Positions 25,237 through 34,318 of a stretch of 49,306 nt of DNA are shown here, piece by piece. Position numbers and translations under genes: made by a program. Source of the stretch: Candidatus Babeliales bacterium (GTDB lineage: Bacteria > Babelota > Babeliae > Babelales > Vermiphilaceae); NCBI GenBank assembly GCA_035455925.1, contig DATIEE010000002.1, positions 1 to 49,306 of the forward strand. Reading direction: 5' to 3'. A model generated the notes under the pieces. The model did not search any database. It saw nothing but the letters and a program-made list of their open reading frames with translations, and had not been told where the DNA came from. Numbering within the stretch: position 1 is the stretch's first letter; the number at the start of each line of letters is the position of its first letter.

Positions 25237-26487
25237 ATGGGATCAATGACAAAAAAATGGTATTTTATAGTATTAATATCCGCGATATGTACCCTATGCC
25301 TTATATGGTATTTTATTATTTCATTTGCTCAACAAAAAACCATTAAAGTAGGTATTTTACATTCACTAACAGGTGATCTAGCTATCAGCGAACGCCCCGT
25401 TGCCGAAGCCACACTTCTTGCAATAAAAGAAATTAATGCTACTGGAGGAATTCTTGGAAAAAAAATAGAACCTTTACTTATTGATGGTGCATCTGATGAA
25501 AATGTATTTGCTGCTCAAGCGCATTATCTTATAACACAAGAAAAGGTCGTTGTAATTTTTGGATGTTGGACTTCACCAAGTAGAATTATGGTAAAAAATA
25601 TTGTCGAGCAATACAATTCTCTTTTATTCTATCCAGTACAATTTGAAGGTCTTGAAAATTCACACAATGTCGTCTATACCAGCTCAAATCCAAATCAGCA
25701 AGTTATTCCAGGGGTTACTTGGTGTTTACAACATCTTGGAACAAAATTTTTTCTTGTAGGCAGCGACTTAATCATGCATGCGATAATTAAAGATATTGTA
25801 TATGCTTACGGTGGAAAAATTGTTGGAGAAGAATATCTTGCCCTTAAGAATAAAAATGTTAATCATATTGTAGAAAAAATTATTGCAACACAGCCTGATG
25901 TTATTTTAAACAACATTGAGGGTGAATCAAACCTTATTTTTTTTAATGAATTACGTAAGCAAAAAATAACTCCTGAAAAAATACCCTCCATGTCATTTAG
26001 TGTATCCGAACCAGAATTACGTGAATTTAATATTGATTCAATGACGGGAGATTATGCAACATGGAATTACTTTGAAAGTATTGATAGTATCGAAAATAAA
26101 AATTTTGTAAAAAAAATTAAAGAAGCATTTGGCAAAGATCATCCCGTTGATGATGCAATGGAAGCAGCGTATTATGGTGTTTATTTATGGAAGCAAGCAG
26201 TAGAAAAAGCACAGTCAACAAACACTGATCTCGTTCGAATTTCACTCTACAACCAAGCATTTAATGCTCCACAAGGAATAATTCATGTTGCAGAAAATTC
26301 ATTACAGATGTGGCAATTTACACGGGTCGGAAAAATACGATCTGACAAAAAATTTACTATTTTGTGGAGCTCTAAAAAAGCAATACAACCTATGGCTTAT
26401 CCTCCAACAAGAACGAAAGAAGAATGGGATATAGCACGTACGAAATTAATTGAAGAAGAGAAAAAAAATGACAAAAAAAATAGTTAA
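25237..26487 (+). CDS. Membrane-anchored urea/amide-type periplasmic-binding protein
   Basis: About 416 residues: a short cytoplasmic start, one membrane helix (about residues 8-28), then a type I periplasmic-binding fold of the UrtA/AmiC (urea, short-chain amide) group, recognised from VGILHSLTGDLAISE, INATGGILGKKIEPLL, the FGCWTSPSR segment and the FYPVQFEG and AAYYGVYLWK regions. It lacks a lipobox and is anchored by the helix. No permease or ATPase genes accompany it. It overlaps by 20 bases the gene for a Cache/channel-like protein, so it probably acts as the ligand-sensing partner of that receptor rather than in transport. The start could also be ATG 25246, with GGGATC before it; an upstream start at 25168 is unlikely. 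Confidence 0.85.
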   Translation: MGSMTKKWYFIVLISAICTLCLIWYFIISFAQQKTIKVGILHSLTGDLAISERPVAEATLLAIKEINATGGILGKKIEPLLIDGASDENVFAAQAHYLITQEKVVVIFGCWTSPSRIMVKNIVEQYNSLLFYPVQFEGLENSHNVVYTSSNPNQQVIPGVTWCLQHLGTKFFLVGSDLIMHAIIKDIVYAYGGKIVGEEYLALKNKNVNHIVEKIIATQPDVILNNIEGESNLIFFNELRKQKITPEKIPSMSFSVSEPELREFNIDSMTGDYATWNYFESIDSIENKNFVKKIKEAFGKDHPVDDAMEAAYYGVYLWKQAVEKAQSTNTDLVRISLYNQAFNAPQGIIHVAENSLQMWQFTRVGKIRSDKKFTILWSSKKAIQPMAYPPTRTKEEWDIARTKLIEEEKKNDKKNS

Positions 26488-29400
26488 TGGGACCTCACTA
26501 GTAGTATGTATTATTACCTGTGGCGCTTTTTTATTTTATAACTATTTATACTATTCCATTATACCTAGCTATCAAAAAAAATTACTAACTATGGTTAATA
26601 ATCGCGCAGATGAAATAACCGCTTATCTTAATGAACAAGAAAACAATGCATTACATCTATCCCAAGATGCAATTGTTATTGACGCGTTAAGCAATACTTT
26701 TATTTCAGAATCTCAATCACTTAATGCTGCAATATTATCACATAAAGAGCATATGGGGTTTAAAGACATATTGCTTGTTAATAAAGATAAAACCATTATC
26801 TTCTCAGTAGCAAAAAAAAATCTCATTGGTATAAAAATTAATCAAAATAATCATGATAATTCAGCATTGGAAGAATCATATGAACGCGCAACAATGACAT
26901 TAACTAATGATTTTTCTGATTTTAGTTTTAATGAATTACTTCAAGAATCTGCATTATTTATAACTATTCCGATTCTCAAAGAAAAAAAATTTATTGGAGC
27001 CTTAATTTATCAACTAAATCAGGAAAAAATATATCTAATAACAAATCAATATATTGGCCTCGGCAAAACCGGTGAAGCTGCTATTGCAAAAAAAGAAGGC
27101 GCTTATGCAATTTTCCTTTCACCAACACGCAATGACCCAGATTTAGCATTCAAAAAAAGAATACTGTTCACTGATCCACCACTTACTATCCAAGCGAGCA
27201 TCCTGGGACAAGAAGGTTCTGGCACAGCCTTAGATTATCGAGATAAAAAAGTGATAGGGGCATGGAAATTTGTTCCTAAACTTGATTGGGGCATACTGGT
27301 AAAAATCGATCTCGATGAAGTAGCAGAACCAATTAATATCGCATATAAAATTCTAACTTATTGTCTTATTATTTTTCTTCTGTCACTATTATTTAATCTT
27401 TACTTTTTTTACCCAACTATAAGAAAAAAATTAAAAACTATCAATGATTCTTCACCCTATAATAAAATTCCTTCGTTTATAAAAAATCCGCTTTTTATAA
27501 TCATGATAATTGCTTTTGGATTTACAATAAAAAATATTATCCAATGCATACAGCAACAATCATACACCATTGAAAAAGCAAAAAATCAAGCAATAAAAAT
27601 CGTCTCAAAAAATGCCGATATCATTGAAACAATACTTACAAAAATAAGCTCTACTGCTCAATTTATCGCTGATGATTTAAAAACAGGATATTTAACAAAA
27701 GATACTATTACAAAACGTATTGAAAGAGATTTAGCAGAAAATAACATTATACTTGATATAACGGTGCTTTTTTCACCCTATCATTACGATACAAATACAG
27801 AATTATATTTAGAATCAACATCACTTAACACGATAAAAGATAAAAATGTATTTACCAATACATGGTATACTCAAGCTATTGCAAAGGGAACAACATGGAT
27901 TATCAACCAAAATCACAGTGGCCAACAATCCCATTCAACAGCAACATATGCTTGTTCATTTTTCAATAAAAAAAATGAACCACAAGGTGTTATTGCAATT
28001 ACTTACTCGCTTGACTCTCTATTAAACATAGCAGAATACAGCAATATTGGTAACACCGGTTATTCAGTATTGATGGACGATAACGGTTCATTTATTTTTC
28101 ATCCTACACAATCTCTTGTTCAAACAAAAACAACGTTATTACAATATGCACAAAAAAAAGGAAACGAAGAACTTGCAATTATTGCGCAAAAAGTTATTAA
28201 TGGTAATCCTCTTATGGCATCATATTTATCAGAGTTAACAAGGGAACGGTGTTGGATTTATACACAACCAATAAAAATTAATAACTGGATAATTGGTTCT
28301 TTATTTTCAGAAGATGAAATTGGTTTATCAACAGAAAAAATTCGACATTACTATTTTTGGATACTTATATGGGTAACGCTAGCATCACTATTATTATCTG
28401 TTTGTTTATGGCAAAATAACAAAATCTCATTGATATATTATCTTTTTACCGTTAACGCTCTACTTATTCTTGCACTTATAACTACATGGTACATAATAAA
28501 AAAAACATCTACTATACGCAGAGAAACAAGAACTATTATTACCGATCAATCAAATCTTAATAAATTTTTAAATAATTTAGAAGATGAAGCTAATCGCAAA
28601 CATGAACCAGCTCCAATTAATATCCCCTGTGGAATCTTGCTTTATTCACTCAGCATTACTGATACGGATCATATCACTGTTTCTGGTTATATTTGGAATA
28701 AATACAACAAAAAATTTGCTAAAAATATTAGTCATGGCATGGAATTACCTCAAGCAACAAGAATGAGTTTTGGTAAGCCAATCAGTTCACAGTCAGACAA
28801 TCAGGCAGAAACAATAACATGGAATATACAAGGACTATTATTTCAAGATCATAATTACACAAGATACCCCTTTGATCAACAACATATACGGATAATATTA
28901 GAACATCGAGATATTGAAAAAACCATTATATTAACACCAGATTTAGTCGCTTATAAAAAAATAAGCCCAGAATCATTACCAGGACTAGATAAAGAGTTTT
29001 CTCTTGCTGGGTTTACCGTAGAACAAACTTTTTTTGAATATCATCAAATTGATCCTACTGCAAATTTTGGTTTTAAAAACTATGGAAAAACAACCGATAA
29101 CTACCAATTAGTGTATAACGCTATCATGAATCGTAACTTATTAAATCCATTTATCATTTATCTACTCCCATTACTTGTTATCCTTTTTTCACTTTTTTCC
29201 ACATTATTGCTTACTAAAAAAACTACAGAGCCGCTTGCAATTTTTGGTGGCTACACTGGTCTATTCTTTGCTCTCATTGTTTTGCAACGATCGCTACGTG
29301 AACAGCATCCGACAGGAGAAACACTCTATATGGAATATGCGTTTTTTTATACTTACATATCAATTATTTTACTTATTATGCATACAATTTTAATGTATTA

Positions 29401-29512
29401 TTATAAACAATGGAAACCATATCAAAATATCTCTATCTATTATATGAAAATTCTATTCTGGCCTTTTCAATGCATATCATGGCTCATAACAACACTTATA
29501 ATATTTTACTAG
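26468..29512 (+). CDS. Cache-Cache-pentameric ligand-gated channel-like membrane receptor
   Basis: 1014 residues from ATG 26468 (GAAGAAGAG upstream). Order: membrane helix (about 9-25); first extracytoplasmic Cache region (to about 285) with GLGKTGEAAI; a helix, loop and helix (about 292-365); a second Cache region with GNTGYSVLMDDNGSFIFHP; two more helices (about 645-700); then about 707-890 a beta-rich domain with IPCGILLYSLSITDTD and the Pro-loop RYPFDQQ (799-805); four helices follow (about 894-1014), with HPTGETLYMEY in the third-helix entry. The Pro-loop F/YPFD-x-Q and four-helix end are the signature of pentameric ligand-gated (Cys-loop) channels. No kinase, methyl-accepting or cyclase output is present, so ion flow may be the output. 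The channel call is by motif and is the least certain part. Confidence 0.75.
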   Translation: MTKKIVNGTSLVVCIITCGAFLFYNYLYYSIIPSYQKKLLTMVNNRADEITAYLNEQENNALHLSQDAIVIDALSNTFISESQSLNAAILSHKEHMGFKDILLVNKDKTIIFSVAKKNLIGIKINQNNHDNSALEESYERATMTLTNDFSDFSFNELLQESALFITIPILKEKKFIGALIYQLNQEKIYLITNQYIGLGKTGEAAIAKKEGAYAIFLSPTRNDPDLAFKKRILFTDPPLTIQASILGQEGSGTALDYRDKKVIGAWKFVPKLDWGILVKIDLDEVAEPINIAYKILTYCLIIFLLSLLFNLYFFYPTIRKKLKTINDSSPYNKIPSFIKNPLFIIMIIAFGFTIKNIIQCIQQQSYTIEKAKNQAIKIVSKNADIIETILTKISSTAQFIADDLKTGYLTKDTITKRIERDLAENNIILDITVLFSPYHYDTNTELYLESTSLNTIKDKNVFTNTWYTQAIAKGTTWIINQNHSGQQSHSTATYACSFFNKKNEPQGVIAITYSLDSLLNIAEYSNIGNTGYSVLMDDNGSFIFHPTQSLVQTKTTLLQYAQKKGNEELAIIAQKVINGNPLMASYLSELTRERCWIYTQPIKINNWIIGSLFSEDEIGLSTEKIRHYYFWILIWVTLASLLLSVCLWQNNKISLIYYLFTVNALLILALITTWYIIKKTSTIRRETRTIITDQSNLNKFLNNLEDEANRKHEPAPINIPCGILLYSLSITDTDHITVSGYIWNKYNKKFAKNISHGMELPQATRMSFGKPISSQSDNQAETITWNIQGLLFQDHNYTRYPFDQQHIRIILEHRDIEKTIILTPDLVAYKKISPESLPGLDKEFSLAGFTVEQTFFEYHQIDPTANFGFKNYGKTTDNYQLVYNAIMNRNLLNPFIIYLLPLLVILFSLFSTLLLTKKTTEPLAIFGGYTGLFFALIVLQRSLREQHPTGETLYMEYAFFYTYISIILLIMHTILMYYYKQWKPYQNISIYYMKILFWPFQCISWLITTLIIFY

Positions 29513-29546
29513 TTGTATAACCATATGATTTATATACAATTTTTAT
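29513..29546 (+). terminator. Weak terminator between convergent genes
   Basis: TTGTATA (29513-29519) and TATACAA (29533-29539) form a 7-base stem, followed by TTTTTATT. It sits directly after the stop of the receptor gene. The stem is all A/T apart from one pair, so efficiency may be low. Confidence 0.4.
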
Positions 29547-30820
29547 TATGTTATTAGTCCTTTGCTTCTTTTTTTTCGATGGTAATTGATTGCAAAATGA
29601 TGCGCATAATCACGTAATGCAATAAGTAATTTACCAACATTAGTATGTATATCAAGTTGTATGCCATCAGAAAACTGTCGTCCATAAAGAGTTTCTTCTC
29701 GTTTTGCTAAACTAATGATAAATGCATGTGGCAAAACATAATATGCTGCATTTAATTGTCCTTTACCGCCATCAATAAGTATTAAATCAGGAATATTATC
29801 AGGAATTTTATAGCGACGTTGTATAATTTCTTGGAGAGCAGCATAATCATTTTGCTCAATTAATGTTTTAATTTTAAAATGACGAAACATATGTTTTTCG
29901 GGTTTTCCATCAGTAAAACGAACACATGAACCGACAATGCTCTTACTTTGAAAATGCGAAATATCAAAACAATCAATTGTACGTATAGGTAAAGAAACTC
30001 CAAGAAATTTTTGTAATTCACTGTTAATTGAATTATCTATTTCTAATGAATATGGATGCGGTGTACTAGCAACAAATATATCCGTTGCGAACTTATCTGC
30101 GGTAAAATGCATATTTAGTGTAGTAAATATAGTATCAATATTTTGTAAATAATGATTAAGATGACGTGCTTTCTCAAAAGCGAATAATGCATTGTATTGT
30201 GCCATTTTATTTTTAATATTTTGTATAAAATTATGCTGATTATTTTTTAATGCTTCTTGTGCAAGAGTCATGCGAAAACAATAATCAGCGCTATTAAAAT
30301 CTGGTTTACAACTACCTGCACAATTACCAATATGATAATCAAGACAACCAAGTTCAATATTTTTATTACATACATTCAAATTAAAAGTCTGCATTAAAAA
30401 GTGATATGTTTTACGCGCAGGACCTTTTTGTACAAATGGACCAAAATATATTCCTTTTTTCTTTTTATTGCGAACTAATTCAATGGTTGGTATAGCATTT
30501 GTAGTAAATAAGATATACAAAAATGGTTGTCCCTCTTTAAGTAATACATTGAATTTTGGTTTATATTTCTGTACCAACTCAGCCTCCAACAACAAACTTT
30601 CAGTTTCTGTTGGAGTAAGAATATAATCAACATTATGATGCTCATCAATTAACTGTTTGATTTTCCAGTTACTAGTATATTTTTGAAAGTAAGAGTTAAC
30701 TCTGTTGTGTAAATTTTTTGCTTTACCAATATAAATAATATTTCCCTGAGTGTCTTTAAATAGATAAACACCAGTTAATTTTGGAATAATTATTTCGGAT
30801 TGCTTTATTTTCTTATTCAT
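29546..30820 (-). CDS. uvrC: UvrC, excinuclease subunit, shortened
   Basis: UvrC makes both incisions of nucleotide-excision repair with UvrA and UvrB. From ATG 30820 the protein has 424 residues, against about 560-610 in typical UvrC. Present: the GIY-YIG nuclease (GVY 17-19, YIG 30-32), the Cys cluster CLDYHIGNCAGSC (159-171), the UvrB-binding helices (about 197-230) and the RNase H-like nuclease with FDISHFQ (Asp286), LILIDGGKGQL and the RDYAHHFA His. Missing: about 100 residues between the UvrB-binding part and the second nuclease, and the whole C-terminal helix-hairpin-helix DNA-binding pair; it stops at RSKGLIT. An ATG at 30841 is an alternative start. Confidence 0.9.
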   Translation of the reverse strand: MNKKIKQSEIIIPKLTGVYLFKDTQGNIIYIGKAKNLHNRVNSYFQKYTSNWKIKQLIDEHHNVDYILTPTETESLLLEAELVQKYKPKFNVLLKEGQPFLYILFTTNAIPTIELVRNKKKKGIYFGPFVQKGPARKTYHFLMQTFNLNVCNKNIELGCLDYHIGNCAGSCKPDFNSADYCFRMTLAQEALKNNQHNFIQNIKNKMAQYNALFAFEKARHLNHYLQNIDTIFTTLNMHFTADKFATDIFVASTPHPYSLEIDNSINSELQKFLGVSLPIRTIDCFDISHFQSKSIVGSCVRFTDGKPEKHMFRHFKIKTLIEQNDYAALQEIIQRRYKIPDNIPDLILIDGGKGQLNAAYYVLPHAFIISLAKREETLYGRQFSDGIQLDIHTNVGKLLIALRDYAHHFAINYHRKKRSKGLIT

Positions 30821-31004
30821 ATTATGAGTATACCAAACCATTCCAACATTGACAAGTAGAAATTTTAAACTATAAATTACTATTTTTTTAGAAGATTTTC
30901 TATAATAATTACCTATAAACCGTTTTAGTTTTTACCTTAATCGTAAAAATAATTATACTAACATACAACTATCACATTAATTTATTTTGATATTTGAGGT
31001 ATTT

Positions 31005-32198
31005 ATGATTTCTTTACGACATATCCCTAAAGTTTTTTTACTTATTATTACCGTATGGATTGGTTGGCAGTTATATGGCTATTTCTTAGATGCTACCTAT
31101 CCATCAGTTATAATTAATGGCATTAATGAAGATTGTTATTACTCAGGCGATATTCGATGCATAGTTCAATCTGATAAAACTGGTGATCTTTCATTATCAC
31201 TCAACAATCATGTTTTAGTTTCTAATACAAGAATTAAAGCGGGACAACAAGGACATTCTTTTATTATTTCTTCAAAAACAGTAAATAATGGTCAACATAT
31301 TTTAAATGCTGAGTTTACTGATACAACTTTCAAGCAAAATAAGGTCACTTTACAACGAAATTTTTATATTGATAATTCACCATTACAAGCAGTGTTAATT
31401 AAAACAGGCTCTCCTTATAAGGTATTTCAAGGAAGAACATTACATATTCAATTACAAGTTAATAAAGATGTAAAACAAGTATTTATCAATACTCTTTCGC
31501 GAACTTTTGAATGCTTTCCTGAAGCTAAACATTCAAAAATATATGAATGCTTTATCCCAATTGAATGCGAAGAACAACCTAATGAATACCTCTTTTCTGT
31601 TGTTATAGAAGATAAAATTGGCAATAAGCTTCATCTTGATAGCAAATTTCAGGTTGTTGTCTATCCTTTTAAAAAGGAAGTTATCACAGTAACTGCTAAT
31701 AAAGTCAGAGAAGAAAAATCTTTGGGAAAAGATGGCAAAAATTTAGAAGATGAAATCAATCAATTATCACTACAATCACCAAAAGTAAAGTTATGGCGAG
31801 GTACATTTTGTACGCCAATTGATATTCAGCGCATTACCTGCGATTACGGAACAATTCGTACGACACAACACAAAGGGCGTTATGCACATAAAGCAATTGA
31901 TGTAATTAATATGCCGCGCAGTGTCGTCTGGGCTCCACAAGATGGTATTGTCGTAATGAAGGATAGATTTGCACCAAGTGGAAATACTATTATTATTGAT
32001 CATGGTCTTGGTATTTTGTCACTATTTTATCATTTAGAAGATTTTGCCGACATTGAAGTTGGACAAAAAATTACTCAAGGAAATCCAATTGGCACTATCG
32101 GTAAAACTGGATTTGCTACAGGTTATCACCTTCACTGGGAAATGCGCATAAACAATATTCCCGTTGACCCATTACAATGGACTAAAATGTTTTTATAG
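31005..32198 (+). CDS. Membrane-anchored M23 (LytM/peptidoglycan) endopeptidase-like protein
   Basis: 397 residues from ATG 31005 (TGAGGT just upstream). A signal-anchor helix (about residues 10-28) is followed by an immunoglobulin-like beta region and a C-terminal LytM domain. The zinc ligands are intact: His295 and Asp299 in HKAID, and HLH at 375-377 in YHLHWEM, so it should be an active zinc endopeptidase that cuts peptidoglycan cross-links in the periplasm. It is followed after 25 bases by a PilO-like gene, so a role in fitting a surface machine through the wall is possible. Confidence 0.88.
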   Translation: MISLRHIPKVFLLIITVWIGWQLYGYFLDATYPSVIINGINEDCYYSGDIRCIVQSDKTGDLSLSLNNHVLVSNTRIKAGQQGHSFIISSKTVNNGQHILNAEFTDTTFKQNKVTLQRNFYIDNSPLQAVLIKTGSPYKVFQGRTLHIQLQVNKDVKQVFINTLSRTFECFPEAKHSKIYECFIPIECEEQPNEYLFSVVIEDKIGNKLHLDSKFQVVVYPFKKEVITVTANKVREEKSLGKDGKNLEDEINQLSLQSPKVKLWRGTFCTPIDIQRITCDYGTIRTTQHKGRYAHKAIDVINMPRSVVWAPQDGIVVMKDRFAPSGNTIIIDHGLGILSLFYHLEDFADIEVGQKITQGNPIGTIGKTGFATGYHLHWEMRINNIPVDPLQWTKMFL

Positions 32199-32223
32199 AT
32201 CATAAAAAAAGGAAGCAAAAATA

Positions 32224-32799
32224 ATGTATTTTATTCCTCGCAATAATAAAATCTATAGTTATATTGCACATACAAGTTCACAACGTCGTTATGGAGTAAC
32301 ATTAATAGCAATAAGTATGTTTTTTATTATTGGAATATACATACTCTATTACTCATTAACGAACCATATTGCATTGTTAAAATTGGAATACATAGTATTG
32401 CAAAAAAAACATACTGAATTAATTCATGTAGATAAAGGCAATTTAGAATTACATAAACTTATAGAATTAGGAAAAAAAAATATTAATCAGCATATAATTT
32501 TACCTGAAATGTATACAGAATATTGTCACAAACAAATGTTATTTATATTGAACCTTCTCAATGAACTTAACATCATGCTCAATGGTTATGGGTCCTGTCA
32601 AGAAATAGTTAAGGATTGGTATACAAAAGATATAGTACATTTTGAAACTAATGGTTCTTTTCAGAATTTAATGATTTTTTTAGAAACAATAAAAAATTCC
32701 CATAAAATGATTGTAATTCCCCAAATCAACATTAGCAGACTGCCTGATAATCAATTTAAAATGAATCTTGATGCTGAATTGATCATGATTAAAAAATAA
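32224..32799 (+). CDS. PilO-like inner-membrane protein
   Basis: 191 residues: short cytoplasmic N-terminus, one membrane helix (about 24-46), a coiled-coil linker and a small alpha/beta domain ending with a strand-turn-strand (GSFQNLMIFLETIKNSHKMI, then NISRLPDNQFKMNLDAELIM). This is the plan of PilO/GspM proteins in type IV pilus and type II secretion systems, which form the alignment complex. The match is by layout; sequence similarity is weak and PilN, PilM and PilQ are not in the window. GGAAG lies 13 bases before the ATG. It probably shares a transcript with the M23 gene. Confidence 0.6.
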   Translation: MYFIPRNNKIYSYIAHTSSQRRYGVTLIAISMFFIIGIYILYYSLTNHIALLKLEYIVLQKKHTELIHVDKGNLELHKLIELGKKNINQHIILPEMYTEYCHKQMLFILNLLNELNIMLNGYGSCQEIVKDWYTKDIVHFETNGSFQNLMIFLETIKNSHKMIVIPQINISRLPDNQFKMNLDAELIMIKK

Positions 32800-32829
32800 A
32801 AATCCCTTCAACTTTGAATAGCTGAAGGG
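32791..32829 (-). terminator. Intrinsic terminator of the importer operon or small RNA
   Basis: On the minus strand, CCCTTCA and TGAAGGG (32823-32829 and 32804-32810), extended by a G-U and two more pairs around an ATTCAA loop, are followed by ATTTTTATTTTTT. This is a classical terminator for minus-strand transcripts; on the plus strand the hairpin has no T tract. Confidence 0.8.
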
Positions 32830-32897
32830 TTAGGGGGGTGAACAATACCTATACGTATTGTTCAATTAGGGACATTTTTATATCTTTTTTAAATATT
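32793..32897 (-). ncRNA. Candidate small RNA after the amino-acid importer operon
   Basis: On the minus strand a promoter-like pair (TTGACA at 32927-32932, 17-base spacer, TAGCAT at 32904-32909) lies just downstream of the importer ATPase stop. A transcript from about 32897 would hold an AU-rich leader, a 10-base perfect hairpin (TGAACAATAC / GTATTGTTCA, arms 32855-32864 and 32839-32848), an unpaired CCCCCCUAA segment, and a terminator hairpin. The -10 box matches only 4 of 6. It could instead be just the 3' end of the importer mRNA. Confidence 0.4.
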
Positions 32898-32952
32898 TGC
32901 CTAATGCTAACAAGCGTCTGGTGCTTTGTCAAGAAAGTCAAAGCTTTAATTT

Positions 32953-33669
32953 TTACTCATGTCCAGCAATAAATTTTTTAATGTAAGGAAAAGAATTTGG
33001 ATTACTATGAAACGTTTCTGACTGAGCTGTTTCAATAATAGATCCCTCACTCATTAAATAAATAGTACAATTTAATTTTTTTAATAAATCAATATCATGC
33101 GTAGCGACCAGAATTATATATCCATCTGTAGCTAGCTGTTGAATATTATTCGCAACATACGACGTCAGTATAGGGTCTAACGCTGATGTTGGTTCATCTA
33201 AGCATATAACTTCTGGTTCTAAAGCTAATGTACGTGCAATTGCAAGTCGTTGTTTTTGTCCACCCGAAAGTTGTGCGGCATATTTATTTTTTTTATCAAG
33301 TAAGCCATAATGTTCTAATAATTTATGTGCAATTTTTTGAGCATCAGAAGGGTTTTTTTTAAGTATTCGTTCAAGCGGTAAAGTTATATTTCGTTCAACG
33401 GTTAGATGGTCAAAAAGATTGAATTGCTGAAACACCATACCAATAACATGAGCTGTATTTATAGTTGAAGCATTAAGAGTTGTACCATTTAATGATATAG
33501 TTCCGCTATTGACCGTTTCAAGATTATTTAAAATTCGTAATAACGTTGATTTTCCAACGCCCGATGATCCTAAAAAAAGTGCGACTTCGCCTTTTTGTAC
33601 GGTGAATGAAATATTATTAAGAATTTTTTTTTTAGCAAATAATTTAGTGATTCTATCAATCTTTAGCAT
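32953..33669 (-). CDS. Amino-acid ABC importer, ATPase subunit (GlnQ/ArtP type)
   Basis: 238 residues, full length for the polar amino-acid group. Walker A GSSGVGKST (34-42), Q-loop FQQFNLFDHL, signature LSGGQKQRLAIAR, Walker B with EVICLDEPTSALDP and the switch His in ATHDIDLL are all intact. It powers uptake with the permease and binding protein that precede it on the same transcript; its start overlaps the permease end by 14 bases. Import of amino acids from outside fits an organism with reduced biosynthesis. Confidence 0.93.
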   Translation of the reverse strand: MLKIDRITKLFAKKKILNNISFTVQKGEVALFLGSSGVGKSTLLRILNNLETVNSGTISLNGTTLNASTINTAHVIGMVFQQFNLFDHLTVERNITLPLERILKKNPSDAQKIAHKLLEHYGLLDKKNKYAAQLSGGQKQRLAIARTLALEPEVICLDEPTSALDPILTSYVANNIQQLATDGYIILVATHDIDLLKKLNCTIYLMSEGSIIETAQSETFHSNPNSFPYIKKFIAGHE

Positions 33670-34318
33670 GATGATTCATCCTTTTTTCTAGAAATGTAAC
33701 ACCACAAGAGATTGTTGATGTTATAATAAGATAAAGTATAGCAACGGCAAAATAGACAGTAACTGCATCAAATGTTTTACTTTTGACAAAATTTGCCTGT
33801 TTGGTTAATTCTGCAACACCAATTAACGATGCAAGCGCTGAGTCTTTGATTAATGTAACGAATTCATTACCAAGAGCAGGCAACGTTGTGCGTAGTGCTT
33901 GTGGTAATATAATATAGTAAATAGTGTCGCTCATAGAAAAACCAAGAACTTTTGCTGCTTCAAGTTGTCCTATTCCAATAGATAATATTCCAGATTTAAT
34001 TATTTGGCTGATATATGCAGCGCTATTAAGTCCTATAGCAATTATCGCTGTCCATAATGCAGAAATATGTATGCCAATATGGGGAAGTAAAAAATAGGCA
34101 CATAATATTTGAATGAGCATAGGAGTTCCACGAATAATAATCACATAACAAGTAGTAATAAAAATCATAATAGTATTTTTGCTTGTTTGCATTAATGCTA
34201 GTATAGTCCCTAATATAAGGCCAATACAACAACTAATTCCCGCTATTTGAAGAGTAACAATAAGACCTTGAAGTAATAAGGGTAAATATTCAATGATAAG
34301 ATTAAAATCAATAATCAT
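33656..34318 (-). CDS. Amino-acid ABC importer, permease subunit (HisM/GlnP type)
   Basis: 220 residues with about five membrane helices and the cytoplasmic EAA loop (EAAKVLGFSMSDTIYYIILP) that contacts the ATPase. It is the only permease gene in the operon, so a homodimer is expected. I chose ATG 34318 because it overlaps the stop of the binding-protein gene as ATGA, giving direct coupling; an ATG at 34330 would add four residues. Confidence 0.92.
   Translation of the reverse strand: MIIDFNLIIEYLPLLLQGLIVTLQIAGISCCIGLILGTILALMQTSKNTIMIFITTCYVIIIRGTPMLIQILCAYFLLPHIGIHISALWTAIIAIGLNSAAYISQIIKSGILSIGIGQLEAAKVLGFSMSDTIYYIILPQALRTTLPALGNEFVTLIKDSALASLIGVAELTKQANFVKSKTFDAVTVYFAVAILYLIITSTISCGVTFLEKRMNHHAKD

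Noticed and set aside
25161-25346. Short plus-strand ORF at the start of the binding-protein gene
   Set aside because: Shadow in another frame of the binding-protein N-terminus.
32839-32864. Second hairpin read as a plus-strand terminator of the PilO-like gene
   Set aside because: The T-rich stretch starts more than 10 bases after the stem, too far for a standard intrinsic terminator.
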